Numbered from the stretch's first letter, positions 41,395 through 49,529 are shown. The stretch is DNA of 49,529 bases from Candidatus Gastranaerophilales bacterium (GCA_944324235.1 CALUVN010000009.1:1-49529), one strand, 5' to 3'. Numbers and translations: made by a program. Notes: generated by a model not told the origin, from the letters alone.

Positions 41395-41940
41395 ATGGCA
41401 GCAAAAAATTACGAAGAAATGATAAGAAATTACAACGGCGGTGATTTGGACTTATCAGGATGCACAATGAAAAGATTAGAACTCGACCATGTTGACGGTA
41501 ACTTAAATCTTACAAAAGCTACTATCGACAAATTAGCAATCGGCTGGGTCAGCGGTGACTTAAACATGACTAACGCTGAAATCAAAACTATTGAAAATCC
41601 GATTGATGCAAAAAGTGTTAACATGACAGGTACTGAAGTTAAAAAATTACCTGCTCACATCTGGACAGAAAGCTTAACTGTTGAAAAAAGCAGCATCGTT
41701 AAATTCAACACTGATATCAGAACTAATGTTTTGAATATCAGAAATACAAAAATTGAACAATTACCTAAAGATTTGAGCGTAAACACTCTTATCGTTGATT
41801 CAAAAACAGCTAAAAATCTTCCGCTCACAACAATGAGACAATGCCGTGAAATCATTATGGATGATGTAACTTTCGGCGAAAGAAGAAATGGTGCTGAATT
41901 TGAATTTTGCAGCGTTAGCACTGAATATGCAGCAGTGTAA
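41395..41940 (+). CDS. Leucine-rich-repeat protein (seven 19-20-residue repeats), probably abundant
   Basis: 181 residues. After a short head (MAAKNYEEMIRNYNG) come seven near-regular units of 19-20 residues, for example GNLNLTKATIDKLAIGWVS, GDLNMTNAEIKTIENPIDA, NVLNIRNTKIEQLPKDLSV. This LxLxxTxIxxLPxxL pattern is that of short bacterial leucine-rich repeats. There is no signal peptide or Cys-cap. AAAAAGGAGG with ideal spacing before the ATG and a codon choice unlike the surrounding genes suggest high expression. Role unknown; such proteins usually bind other proteins. Confidence 0.8.
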   Translation: MAAKNYEEMIRNYNGGDLDLSGCTMKRLELDHVDGNLNLTKATIDKLAIGWVSGDLNMTNAEIKTIENPIDAKSVNMTGTEVKKLPAHIWTESLTVEKSSIVKFNTDIRTNVLNIRNTKIEQLPKDLSVNTLIVDSKTAKNLPLTTMRQCREIIMDDVTFGERRNGAEFEFCSVSTEYAAV

Positions 41941-41962
41941 GTTGTAAAAAATATTAATTATA

Positions 41963-42001
41963 AAAGAACCTTTATCATAAATTGATAAAGGTTCTTTTTT
42001 T
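41963..42001. terminator. Bidirectional terminator
   Basis: AAAGAACCTTTATCA and TGATAAAGGTTCTTT form a perfect 15-bp stem flanked by A and T runs. It serves the LRR gene and the convergent thioredoxin gene, whose stop overlaps its edge. Confidence 0.9.
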
Positions 42002-42305
42002 ATACAAGGTGTTCCATTAATCTTGAAAGTAATTGAGATTTTTCATGATATCCGGAAAGTGCCGCAATAATTCTTCCCTCCTTAAAAAGTAAAAACGAAG
42101 GGAATCCTGTTATCCCGTAACGCGCTGCCAAATCAGGATTTGTATCAACATCAACCGTACCAATCCATATATTATTAGCAGAAAGTTCCTCCATAACAGG
42201 GCGTTCTTTTTTGCAGTACCCGCACCACGATGCATAAAATTCAACCAGTTTCAGCCCGTTTTTTATATTCTGGTCAAAATTTTTTTCATTAAGTTCAACT
42301 ATCAT
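42000..42305 (-). CDS. trxA: Thioredoxin
   Basis: 101 residues, full thioredoxin fold. Active site WCGYC (residues 27-31; Tyr where E. coli has Pro), cis-Pro in TGFPSFLLFKEG, and the usual VEFYASWC lead-in. A variant with GY between the Cys residues is likely a different redox potential. ATG follows GGAG. It is probably a general cytosolic disulfide reductase, and it faces the CoA-disulfide reductase gene. Confidence 0.92.
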   Translation of the reverse strand: MIVELNEKNFDQNIKNGLKLVEFYASWCGYCKKERPVMEELSANNIWIGTVDVDTNPDLAARYGITGFPSFLLFKEGRIIAALSGYHEKSQLLSRLMEHLV

Positions 42306-42419
42306 TTTTTCTCCTTGTTTTGTAATTAATTTTAATTATGAATTAAAAAAAAATAATCCCGCACCTTACTAAAATTTATTGTTTATATTATACTTTTAAA
42401 TAAACGATTAGGAGGGAAT

Positions 42420-44063
42420 ATGCGAATACTGGTAATAGGCGGCGGTGCGTGCGGAGCAAGTGCAGCTGCAAGATGCAGAAGATTAAATGACGATGCCGAA
42501 ATAATTATTCTTGAGGCAACCGATGAAATTTCGATTGCGAATTGCGGTCTGCCATATTACACATCAGATGTAATAAGTTCACGCGAGCAGATGATAGTCT
42601 CAAGCCCTATGAGATTTAAGACATTATTGAACATTGATGTCCGCCTGAATTCCCGTGTAACTGAAATTAACAGAAAAGAAAAAACAGTTACCGTAAACGG
42701 GACAGATATTTTATCCTATGACAAACTTGTGCTTGCAGCAGGTGCAAATCCTATTATCCCTCCCGTAAGCGGTGTAAATAATAAAAAAATATTCACTGTC
42801 AGAACACTTAAAGACGGCGACGGCATAAAAGAAATTCTGCGCTCTGGTCATGCTAAAAACGCAGTTGTTATAGGCGGCGGTTTTATCGGTGTTGAAATGG
42901 CAGAAAATTTTATCCACGCCGGTTTGCATACAACACTTGTAGAATTATCCGACCAGATTCTTGCACCTCTGGATAAAGAAATTGCGGCAGCAGCACAAAA
43001 TACAATGCGCGCAAACGGTGTTGAACTTATTCTCTCGGACGGTTTAAAAGAATTTGAAGAAGATTATATTGTTTTGAATTCCGGTAAAAAAATACCTTAT
43101 GACATCGCAATTCTTGCAATCGGAGTTCGTCCCGATGTAACACTTGCAAAATCTTGCGGGCTTGAAATCGGTACGCTCGGCGGATTAAAAGTTAATGAAT
43201 ATATGCAAACCTCTGACCCTGAGATTTACGCAGGCGGTGACAGTGTGGAAGTTTGTGATTTTGTAACCGGAAAAACTGCCATAATCCCTCTTGCAGGGCC
43301 GGCAAACCGTCAGGGCAGAATTATCGCTGACAATATTAACGGTATTAAATCCGTATACAAAAATTCTCAAGGAACTGCGGTGGTAAAAGTTTTTGACCTG
43401 ACAGTCGCTAATGTCGGCAATAACGAAAAACAACTTTTGAAAAATAATATACCGTACAAAAAGACCTTTATATACAACAATTCACACGCAGGCTACTATC
43501 CTGATGCAACACGAACTCTGTATAAATTGCTTTTTAATGAAAAAGGAGAAGTTCTAGGCGCTCAGGCTGCGGGATATGAAGGTGTTGAAAAAAGAATTGA
43601 CGTAATTTCAACCATTATGCGTAACAAAGGTTCAATTCAGGATATGCTGGACAGCGAACTGTGCTATGCCCCTCCTTACGGTTCGGCAAAGGATGCCGTT
43701 AATATTCTCGGTATGCATGCTGATAATATTCTGAAAGGTCTTGTAAAACCGGCTTATATGGAAGATATTAAGGATTCTTTCCTGATTGATGTCAGAGAAA
43801 AACCGTTCTATGACGCCGAAACAATCGAAGATGCCGTAAATATCCCGACATCTCAAATGCGTGAAAGACTCAACGAAATACCAAAAGATAAAAAAGTTGT
43901 ATTATTTTGTAACACAGGATTTCAAAGTTATGTTGCCTCAAGAATTTTGTTACAAAAGGGTTACACGGACGTATTCAGCCTTACGGGCGGAATTGAGCTT
44001 TTTAAAGAGCTGTTAAAGAACGATTCCGAAAGTTTTCAATTTTACAAATTGAGTAAATTATAA
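42420..44063 (+). CDS. CoA-disulfide reductase-like flavoprotein with C-terminal rhodanese domain
   Basis: 547 residues. FAD-binding GGGACGASAAARCRRLN, the redox Cys42 in SIANCGLPYY (single-Cys type as in CoADR and Nox), NAD-binding GGGFIGVEMAENF, FAD-ribityl site IYAGGDSVEV. Residues from about 460 on are a rhodanese: FLIDVREKPFYDAETIEDA, and the active Cys in VLFCNTGFQS. CoADR-Rhd enzymes reduce CoA disulfides/persulfides or polysulfide with NAD(P)H. It heads a cluster with the CoA-transferase subunits 35 nt on. AGGAGG is ideally placed. Confidence 0.9.
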   Translation: MRILVIGGGACGASAAARCRRLNDDAEIIILEATDEISIANCGLPYYTSDVISSREQMIVSSPMRFKTLLNIDVRLNSRVTEINRKEKTVTVNGTDILSYDKLVLAAGANPIIPPVSGVNNKKIFTVRTLKDGDGIKEILRSGHAKNAVVIGGGFIGVEMAENFIHAGLHTTLVELSDQILAPLDKEIAAAAQNTMRANGVELILSDGLKEFEEDYIVLNSGKKIPYDIAILAIGVRPDVTLAKSCGLEIGTLGGLKVNEYMQTSDPEIYAGGDSVEVCDFVTGKTAIIPLAGPANRQGRIIADNINGIKSVYKNSQGTAVVKVFDLTVANVGNNEKQLLKNNIPYKKTFIYNNSHAGYYPDATRTLYKLLFNEKGEVLGAQAAGYEGVEKRIDVISTIMRNKGSIQDMLDSELCYAPPYGSAKDAVNILGMHADNILKGLVKPAYMEDIKDSFLIDVREKPFYDAETIEDAVNIPTSQMRERLNEIPKDKKVVLFCNTGFQSYVASRILLQKGYTDVFSLTGGIELFKELLKNDSESFQFYKLSKL

Positions 44064-44098
44064 TAGAATTGAAAATAAGAAAGCAGGGATATATTTAA

Positions 44099-44749
44099 AT
44101 GAAAAGTATAGTATCAGCAAAAGAAGCGGTAAGTTTAATAAAAGACGGGTCAACAGTAATGCTCGGCGGATTTCTGAGCTGCGGTGCGCCCGATGAATTG
44201 ATAGATGCTCTTGTAGAACAAAATACAAAAGAGCTTACCTTAATCTGCAACGATACCTCTTTCCCTGAAGCTGATAAGGGTAAACTTATCGTAAATAAGC
44301 AGGCAAAAAAAATAATTACAGCCCACATCGGAACAAATCCCGAAAGCGGAAAACAGATGCACACCGGAGATTTGGAAGTTGAGCTTGTACCTATGGGAAC
44401 ATTGATAGAGAAAATTCGTGCTCACGGTGCAGGTCTCGGCGGCGTTCTGACTCCTACGGGCGTAGGTACGGATTTGGAAAAACACGGCAAAACCGTTGAA
44501 ATAGACGATAAAAAATTTATTTTCGAAAAACCGCTTGGCGCTGACTTTGCACTTATTTACGGAACAAAAGTAGATAAATTCGGCAACGTTGCTTTCTACG
44601 GTACTACCAGAAATTTGAATACGGTTATGGCAACAGCTGCCGATACTGTTATTGTGCAGGCGGATGAGCTTGTTGACTGCTTAGAACCAAATGAAGTTGT
44701 AATTCCGGGGTTGTTTGTGGATTACATCGTTTTGCGGAAAGGAGAATAG
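44099..44749 (+). CDS. CoA-transferase subunit A (AtoD/ScoA-like)
   Basis: 216 residues. GSTVMLGGFLSCGAPDELIDAL and the KLIVNKQAKKIITAHIGTNP stretch mark the alpha subunit of the 3-oxoacid/butyrate-acetoacetate CoA-transferase family; GGVLTPTGVGTDL and GADFALIYGTKVDKFGNVAFYG follow. It swaps CoA between organic acids with subunit B, allowing energy-saving acid release in fermentation. It is immediately followed by subunit B. Confidence 0.93.
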   Translation: MKSIVSAKEAVSLIKDGSTVMLGGFLSCGAPDELIDALVEQNTKELTLICNDTSFPEADKGKLIVNKQAKKIITAHIGTNPESGKQMHTGDLEVELVPMGTLIEKIRAHGAGLGGVLTPTGVGTDLEKHGKTVEIDDKKFIFEKPLGADFALIYGTKVDKFGNVAFYGTTRNLNTVMATAADTVIVQADELVDCLEPNEVVIPGLFVDYIVLRKGE

Positions 44750-45439
44750 ATGGAAATTCTGCTGGAAAAAGAAAAATTATCAAAAGAAAAAATCCGCGAA
44801 ATTATCGCAAAACGTGCAGCAAAAGAATTTAACGACGGCGATGTCGTTACTCTCGGAATAGGGTTGCCAACTGCGGTTGCCAATTATGTTCCTGCGAATA
44901 AAAACGTCATTTTCCAGTCTGAAAACGGGATTCTCGGACTTGGCAAAAACCAGAGCGGGCCTCACTACGATAAAAGAATTATCAACGCAGGCGGCGGACT
45001 TGTAGAAGCTAATTACGGGGCGTGTTTTTATGATGCTTTAATGGCTTTCACAATGATGAGAGGCGGTCATATTGACGCAACAGTTCTCGGTGCGCTTCAG
45101 GTTGATGAGGAAGGAAGCCTTGCAAGCTGGTGTATTCCGGGTAAATTTGTACCGGGGATGGGCGGTTCCATGGATTTGATTGTAGGCGCGAAAAAGGTTA
45201 TTGTTGCGATGGAACACCTTTCCAAAGACCAGATTAAAATCGTTAAAAAATGTACACTTCCTCTCACCGCTTATAGAGAAGTCGATTTGATTATCACGGA
45301 ACGCTGTGTTTTGAAAGTAACCCCGCAGGGCCTTTTGATGACTGAAATTAACCCTATGTTCTCGCTTGATGATATTAAAAATTCCACGACGGCATCTTTC
45401 TCGGTAAGTCCTGATTTAAAAAATATGGAAATTGACTAA
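44750..45439 (+). CDS. CoA-transferase subunit B (AtoA/ScoB-like)
   Basis: 229 residues, starting on the base after the stop of subunit A. GDVVTLGIGLPTAVANYVP and the catalytic Glu in FQSENGILGLG are diagnostic; GSMDLIVGAKKVIVAMEHL and the end of the chain (LKVTPQGLLMTEIN) agree. It forms the acyl-CoA intermediate for the alpha subunit. The substrate pair (acetate, butyrate, acetoacetate or succinate) cannot be read from sequence. Confidence 0.94.
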   Translation: MEILLEKEKLSKEKIREIIAKRAAKEFNDGDVVTLGIGLPTAVANYVPANKNVIFQSENGILGLGKNQSGPHYDKRIINAGGGLVEANYGACFYDALMAFTMMRGGHIDATVLGALQVDEEGSLASWCIPGKFVPGMGGSMDLIVGAKKVIVAMEHLSKDQIKIVKKCTLPLTAYREVDLIITERCVLKVTPQGLLMTEINPMFSLDDIKNSTTASFSVSPDLKNMEID

Positions 45440-45441
45440 TA

Positions 45442-46359
45442 TTAGTATCTGAGCGGAATTTTTGAACGATTGATTTTCTTTTTGTCGTATCCGAAGTTTG
45501 AAAGCATACGGCAGGTGCTTGTGTAGAAAATATTTTCTTCCAGAGTAGGGCCAATGTTTATGGAGTCTACCGATTTTTTGCGGAATTTGTACTCAATATA
45601 CGGTACAAAAAGACCGTTCTTCTCAAAAATCTTCGTTTGCTTGAATGCATCTGTTCTGAAATTGTTTATGAAAATTATACGGTATTCTTTTTCGTCTTTA
45701 AAATGCGGATTTTTGAAAAACAGGCTTATGATACTCAAAATATCTATAAGCTCAAAAAGTACGTCAAGTTTTCTGTCTTCATTTTTTTGAGATTTTCGCG
45801 ATTTTAGGAGTTTTTCAAACTCTTTATTCCACTTTTCAAATATCATTTTTAAAATAGTTAACTGTGTATCGCGATTGTAGATTATATTACCGTAAACAGC
45901 TTTAAATCCCTGTTTTTCCATATCTGCAATCAGGTCTTTTTTACAAAAACCTATATTATAACCTGTGTAGGTCTGACCTTTGGAATAGTTATTCCATAGC
46001 GTCAGGTTGTCATTATCAGTTGAAAACGAGATGGTATAGTATTCATATTTATTATTAAAACTATCGTCGCCGTCTATGATATTTTTATATTTGTTATAAA
46101 AGTGCTCTTTAATTTTAGAAAACAAATCAGCGTTCAATTCCGGCATTTTTTCGATTAAATTCCCTATAAGTCTGTAGGTGTAGGTCACTTCTTCCTTATC
46201 GTTCAAAAACAGGGCATTGGAAAACCTTATAGTGCCTGATTCAAGAATACTTAAGAGTTTTTCAGGTTTTGTATAGTGGTACAAAGAGCCTTCCGAGCCG
46301 TCATCCAGAATTTTTCTTACTCTAGGTATTTTTTCCAGCAAACTGTCATAGTCAATCAT
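45442..46359 (-). CDS. DUF2971-like protein
   Basis: 305 residues. SLYHYTKPEKLLSILESGTIRFSNALFLND followed by EYYTISFSTDNDNLTLWNNYSKG and EYRIIFIN is the pattern of the DUF2971 family: an early Tyr/His-Tyr, a middle Trp and Gly, and a late Glu-Tyr-Arg. The first half recalls ADP-ribosyltransferase-like folds, but this is inference. Function is unproven; related genes sometimes sit near antiphage systems. It is convergent with the CoA-transferase (2-nt gap). GGGG lies upstream of the ATG. Confidence 0.75.
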   Translation of the reverse strand: MIDYDSLLEKIPRVRKILDDGSEGSLYHYTKPEKLLSILESGTIRFSNALFLNDKEEVTYTYRLIGNLIEKMPELNADLFSKIKEHFYNKYKNIIDGDDSFNNKYEYYTISFSTDNDNLTLWNNYSKGQTYTGYNIGFCKKDLIADMEKQGFKAVYGNIIYNRDTQLTILKMIFEKWNKEFEKLLKSRKSQKNEDRKLDVLFELIDILSIISLFFKNPHFKDEKEYRIIFINNFRTDAFKQTKIFEKNGLFVPYIEYKFRKKSVDSINIGPTLEENIFYTSTCRMLSNFGYDKKKINRSKIPLRY

Positions 46360-46427
46360 CGTCTAAACCCCGAATATCTTCTCTATTTATATTATAACAT
46401 ATTTTGGAATAAATGTGTGTGCATAAG

Positions 46428-46459
46428 CAGGCCATCTTTTCATATGAAAAGATGGCCTG
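46428..46459. promoter_or_regulatory. Perfect 32-nt palindrome
   Basis: CAGGCCATCTTTTCAT followed by its exact complement. It is symmetrical in DNA, with no T run on either side, between the pgi stop and the DUF2971-like gene's promoter. It could be a terminator of pgi, a dimeric-repressor operator or part of an RNA hairpin. Confidence 0.55.
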
Positions 46460-46479
46460 AACATTATATATTTTATATT

Positions 46480-47796
46480 CTATAAAGAAATTCTACCCGG
46501 AACAACAACGCCGCCTTTAAGGTTTTTCTTGTAGAATTCAACGTGCGGCTGAAGTACGCTGTCGAGAACTTCAGGGAAAGCAATTCCTTTAACTGTTTTT
46601 TCAACGATTTCCTGATAAACAGTTGCGTATGCTCTCAATTGAGTCATTGCACCGGCAGCTTTAGGAGTTAAGCCCATACCTTTTGTATTAACTTCTTCGT
46701 TGAAGAAATTACCTGAGCTGATATATGATTTATCAAGAGCTGCAATGTAGCTTTCAGCATTTTCTCTGCAAACGCCGTTATCTTTCGGAACAGTAAGTGC
46801 AAATGCAAATTTGTTTGCAGGGTTAAAGTGTGCTTCTGCACTGTGGTGCATTGCATCAGGAACTTTTGCTACCTGTTTAAGGGTATCTTTAACTGATTCG
46901 TTTTGCATTTGAGCATGCCAGTAAACAGTGTTTTCAAAAATTGAACCCATATATTGGTGAACTGATGCTTCTATTCCGTTTAATTTAGCATCTGCCCAGA
47001 AGATACCTTCTTTTAATGCGTCGTTAACGTTGATATCAGCGGTTAATGATAATGCCGATACGTCTTGTGCAGCCTGAAGCATTTCTTTCATATCTTCTTT
47101 TTTCATGCCTGCATAAGCAAGGGTGAACAAAGCATGGTCGTCAAATGCAGAAAATCTTCCGCCTACATCATCGTGGATAAACAAATCGCCGAGCCAGCCG
47201 TTTTCATTGGAAGTTCTGCGAAGTTCACTTTTTTCTGAGTTTGCATCAGTAACAGCAATAAAATGTTTATTTGCTGATTTTTTAGCTTCTTCTGCTGATT
47301 GTCCTTTAGCTTTATATGCATCTTCCAGCATTGCCCATACTCTTAAAAATCCGTCTTTAGTTTCAAAAGTCGAACCTGATTTTGACGCAATCATAAAGTT
47401 TGCGGATGTAACATCGTTTCCTAATCTGTATAAGAAACGTGCCAAACTTGCAGAATCAACATCTGAATAAAATTCAACGCTTTCTGAACAAACATTCAAC
47501 CCGTTAATGCTCAGCATATGCTCTACTGTATGTTTAGAACCGCCGATACCCATAACGCATAGTTTTTTTGCATTTGTTTGTTGTTTAAGCTTGTCTGCAA
47601 GAGTGTACAATTCGTCTACTCTTGTTAATTGTAATTGAGGGAGATTAACCCAGTTTAAAAACTGCCCTTTTTGATTTGCACGTTTTGCAAATTCCTGAAC
47701 AAAATCTGAAACTTTTGCTTCATATTTTGAAAAATCAACACCTGTAAATTTAACATTGATGTCTGAAATTTTTTTAACCATAGTTTCGTTAACCAT
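46480..47796 (-). CDS. pgi: Glucose-6-phosphate isomerase
   Basis: 438 residues from the ATG at 47796, preceded by AAGGAAAAGG. LCVMGIGGSKHTVEHML and ASKSGSTFETKDGFLRVWAMLED are the phosphosugar-binding (SIS) signatures; the catalytic Glu/His region lies around MQNESVKDTLKQVAKVPDAMHHSAEAHFNP. It links glucose 6-phosphate (including that from the gal operon via UDP-glucose) with fructose 6-phosphate. It ends with a short VVPGRISL tail. Confidence 0.9.
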   Translation of the reverse strand: MVNETMVKKISDINVKFTGVDFSKYEAKVSDFVQEFAKRANQKGQFLNWVNLPQLQLTRVDELYTLADKLKQQTNAKKLCVMGIGGSKHTVEHMLSINGLNVCSESVEFYSDVDSASLARFLYRLGNDVTSANFMIASKSGSTFETKDGFLRVWAMLEDAYKAKGQSAEEAKKSANKHFIAVTDANSEKSELRRTSNENGWLGDLFIHDDVGGRFSAFDDHALFTLAYAGMKKEDMKEMLQAAQDVSALSLTADINVNDALKEGIFWADAKLNGIEASVHQYMGSIFENTVYWHAQMQNESVKDTLKQVAKVPDAMHHSAEAHFNPANKFAFALTVPKDNGVCRENAESYIAALDKSYISSGNFFNEEVNTKGMGLTPKAAGAMTQLRAYATVYQEIVEKTVKGIAFPEVLDSVLQPHVEFYKKNLKGGVVVPGRISL

Positions 47797-47970
47797 AATA
47801 CCTTTTCCTTTCATATAACTATTATAAGATAAAAAAACACATCTGTCCCGAAAATTTTTAACTTCAGGATACTATACAAGCAGAGTAGCATCTATGAGCA
47901 AATATATTAGTAAAAATGTTAATGTAAATTATTTCAATTATTGTTTTAATCTGATATAAAGGAGGGAAAA

Positions 47971-48276
47971 ATGTTTTTTAATGTATTAAAAGCAAAAGAT
48001 ATTGTGAATCTGGATGACGAAAAATTCAGAAAAGAAACTCTTATGGAAAATAACAACTGCAGCCTGAACGTAATTGCTTTAAAAAAAGATGAAATTATAG
48101 ACACTCATACTTCAATGGAAGATGCAGCAGTGTATGTTTTGGACGGCGAACTTGAACTGCATTTTGATGCTGAAAAATTTACTGTTGATAAGGGAGAAAT
48201 TCTTTTGTTTAAAAAAGATACTCAACATAAGGTGCTTGCAAAAAAAGACAGCAAATTCTTTTTAATCAAGATTTAA
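47971..48276 (+). CDS. Small cupin-fold protein
   Basis: 101 residues. A single cupin domain: IDTHTSMEDAAVYVLDGELELHFDAEKF, then GEILLFKKDTQHKVLA. Two His/Glu sites of the usual metal centre are replaced in part, so metal binding is uncertain. AAAGGAGGG with 5 nt spacing gives strong translation. Such proteins often act as small-molecule sensors or detoxification partners. Its own terminator follows. Confidence 0.85.
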   Translation: MFFNVLKAKDIVNLDDEKFRKETLMENNNCSLNVIALKKDEIIDTHTSMEDAAVYVLDGELELHFDAEKFTVDKGEILLFKKDTQHKVLAKKDSKFFLIKI

Positions 48277-48307
48277 CTGCTGCCTTTGCAAGTTTAAATA
48301 AATTTAA

Positions 48308-48343
48308 TAGCACAGAGTTTGTAAAACCCTGTGCTATATGTTT
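48308..48343 (+). terminator. Terminator of the cupin gene
   Basis: TAGCACAG (48308-48315) pairs with CTGTGCTA (48329-48336); GTTT/AAAC extend the stem, and TATGTTTT follows. Confidence 0.75.
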
Positions 48344-48356
48344 TAAAAAAAGTTTC

Positions 48357-48719
48357 TTACTCATAATCCGCAGTTTTGTTGTAAAGCACCGCATAAAGTT
48401 CTGCCATAGAAAGCTGACCGTTGTCTCTGATGAATTTTGTTACATCAAAAGTTGCGAGGTATTGAGCCAGTTTGGCTGCTACTTCAGGAGGTGCTGACGC
48501 TATTTTGTCCTGAATATAACGTTCTACTGTTGTTTGGACTTCATCTTCAGATAGTACTGATGATGACTTAGAAAATTCTGTTTTGTCAGATTCTCCTTTT
48601 TCTAGCGGGTTTTGAACCTCTTCTTCACCGGTTTGTTCTTCTTTGACTTCTTTTTCGTCTTCTTCTTCAACTTTTGCTGATGTTACAAAAGGATTTGAGT
48701 TTACATTTGAAATTTCCAT
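48357..48719 (-). CDS. Orphan acidic protein B (paralogue of 48806-49171)
   Basis: 120 residues. An acidic low-complexity N-terminal half (EEEDEKEVKEEQTGEEEV) is followed by a conserved C-terminal block: SEDEVQTTVERYIQDKIAS, then LAQYLATFDVTKFIRDN and ELYAVLYNKT. The neighbour at 48806-49171 has the same block (TEDEIKYLVNNYISNLKS, LNKYLEKFDVQKFMKR, DFYMIMYNET). The two are tandem duplicates in one direction, 86 nt apart. No known family. AAAGGA precedes the ATG. Confidence 0.75.
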   Translation of the reverse strand: MEISNVNSNPFVTSAKVEEEDEKEVKEEQTGEEEVQNPLEKGESDKTEFSKSSSVLSEDEVQTTVERYIQDKIASAPPEVAAKLAQYLATFDVTKFIRDNGQLSMAELYAVLYNKTADYE

Positions 48720-48805
48720 ATATCCGTCCTTTCTAAAACATGTTTCATGCTGTTTGACGGAATTTTTTATTTAAAACTTTAAAAATTTTACGAAAATGTT
48801 AAATT

Positions 48806-49171
48806 TTATTTCACTAAACTTTCTGTTTCATTGTACATAATCATGTAAAAATCTGAACTGGTTATATTTGGGTTTCGTTTCATAAATTTTTGGACATCAA
48901 ATTTTTCCAGATATTTATTCAATTTCTGACAGATTTTCTCATTATCTTCGTGTTCTGATTTCAGGTTGGAGATGTAATTATTCACCAGATACTTAATCTC
49001 GTCTTCGGTAAGGAGCGGCAGTCCGCCTATTCTTACTTCGTCCTGTTCTTCCTGTTCAAGGTATTTTTTCTCAGGTTCTTTTTTATCCTGCTGGTGCTCT
49101 TTTTTGCCTTGATCGGAAGATGTAGAGGATTCTATTTTTCTGCCGAAAGGGTTGTTGACCGAATTAAACAT
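48806..49171 (-). CDS. Orphan acidic protein A (paralogue of 48357-48719)
   Basis: 121 residues. N-terminus MFNSVNNPFGRKIESS, then a charged low-complexity stretch, then the same helical block as its neighbour. The short 'NPF' in both N-termini (NNPFGR here, NSNPFVTS in the other) may be a shared localisation or interaction tag. The fold is predicted helical with no signal peptide. It is transcribed first of the pair. Confidence 0.75.
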   Translation of the reverse strand: MFNSVNNPFGRKIESSTSSDQGKKEHQQDKKEPEKKYLEQEEQDEVRIGGLPLLTEDEIKYLVNNYISNLKSEHEDNEKICQKLNKYLEKFDVQKFMKRNPNITSSDFYMIMYNETESLVK

Positions 49172-49237
49172 TGTTAGGATGCCTCATGATTATTAACTCC
49201 TGTATATAACGGCATATTTGACTCAAAACTTTAATTA

Positions 49238-49470
49238 ATCATACGTTTGGAGTACTGTTGATGCAATTTCGTTTGGCAAACGTAACGTTTGCATCAATAC
49301 TATTTCCGCAGACTGAGAAGTCGCCTGTATTAGATATTCAAAAAACTTTAAACATCTTTTACAAGGCGGCTTTTGTATAAACCGTAAGCGCTTCACAACA
49401 CTTCCCTCCCCCGTCAGATTGACCTCTGTGAGGGGAGGGATTGAGGGAGGGGGCAAACGCTTCGTTTGCC
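49238..49470 (-). repeat. Dispersed intergenic repeat, copy 3 (inverted)
   Basis: Read on the minus strand it repeats copy 2 in full: ACAAAAGCCGCCTTGTAAAAG, TATCTAATACAGGCGACTTC, AGTCTGCGGAAATAGTATTG, GCAAACG palindromes, plus the CAGAGGTCAATCTGAC tail at 49407-49431 inside a CCCTCCCC/GGGGAGGG hairpin. It ends at a 19-nt block also found at 3292. 49172-49529 has no credible gene. Confidence 0.8.
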
Positions 49471-49529
49471 ACCTTCACCCCCATCTCCTTGACAGGGGAA
49501 TAGACTATCGGTTAAAATATCCGTTATTT

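Overview
This 49.5 kb window is low-GC, gene-dense bacterial chromosome. The best guess for the source is a gut member of the Gastranaerophilales ('Melainabacteria', non-photosynthetic relatives of cyanobacteria). This is inferred from family resemblance, not proven: a prepilin-type protein with an FTLAEVLITIG N-terminus; a run of proteins with short N-terminal 'xF[KGT][GA]' motifs ahead of AAA+ or coiled-coil bodies; a fermentative gene set; and several lineage-type orphans. Both ends carry copies of one dispersed non-coding repeat (about 1-90 and 290-433, and inverted at 49238-49470), so the window may be a whole contig broken at repeats.

Layout. 0.4-9.5 kb: a pilin-like gene with a G10 tract at its 5' end, prs, a secreted Lys/His-rich protein, a candidate small RNA with an anti-Shine-Dalgarno-like loop, a GT10 fucosyltransferase-like enzyme, a histidine kinase with a two-receiver partner, a ribbon-helix-helix regulator, a membrane-anchored small heat-shock protein, a single receiver domain protein and small orphans. 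9.5-17.3 kb: a fatty-acid/ribosomal cluster on the minus strand, transcribed as 83-aa gene, yceD, rpmF (long C-terminal tail), plsX, fabH, then a HepT-MntA toxin-antitoxin pair, then fabD, fabG, acpP, fabF. 17.4-21.9 kb: an ArsB/NhaD-type antiporter, a GGDEF+HD-GYP protein, a guanidine-I (ykkC) riboswitch controlling a Gdx/SugE exporter, and a 56-aa membrane peptide. 22-24.6 kb: a gene-poor accessory segment next to tRNA-Arg(UCU), with att-like repeats and two orphan cargo genes. 24.7-29.6 kb: FeoA-FeoB fusion, a secreted protein, and a pentein (arginine-deiminase-like) enzyme with EF-hand-like loops.

29.9-37.1 kb: a plus-strand cassette of an AAA+ ATPase, a pseudo-AAA partner, a coiled-coil protein, a MurF-like ligase and a membrane-anchored helical-repeat protein, with a convergent GT8 glycosyltransferase. 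37.4-41.2 kb: Leloir operon galK-galE-galT (type 2). 41.4-49.2 kb: a leucine-rich-repeat protein, thioredoxin, CoA-disulfide reductase with rhodanese domain plus CoA-transferase A/B, a DUF2971-like protein, pgi, a cupin protein and two tandem paralogous orphans.

The metabolic picture is a sugar fermenter: galactose enters through GalK/T/E and Pgi, acyl-CoA/acid exchange runs through the CoA-transferase, lipids are made by FAS II, and ferrous iron enters through FeoAB. The most unusual signals are: the phase-variation-like G tract; an sRNA candidate with a perfect GNRA hairpin and an ACCUCCUC loop; at least five ATGs lying 6-7 nt after a -10 box (leaderless transcription); the pentein/EF-hand enzyme; and the AAA/pseudo-AAA/coiled-coil cassette with shared N-terminal motifs. 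All functions are inferred from reading the sequence; no searches were run.
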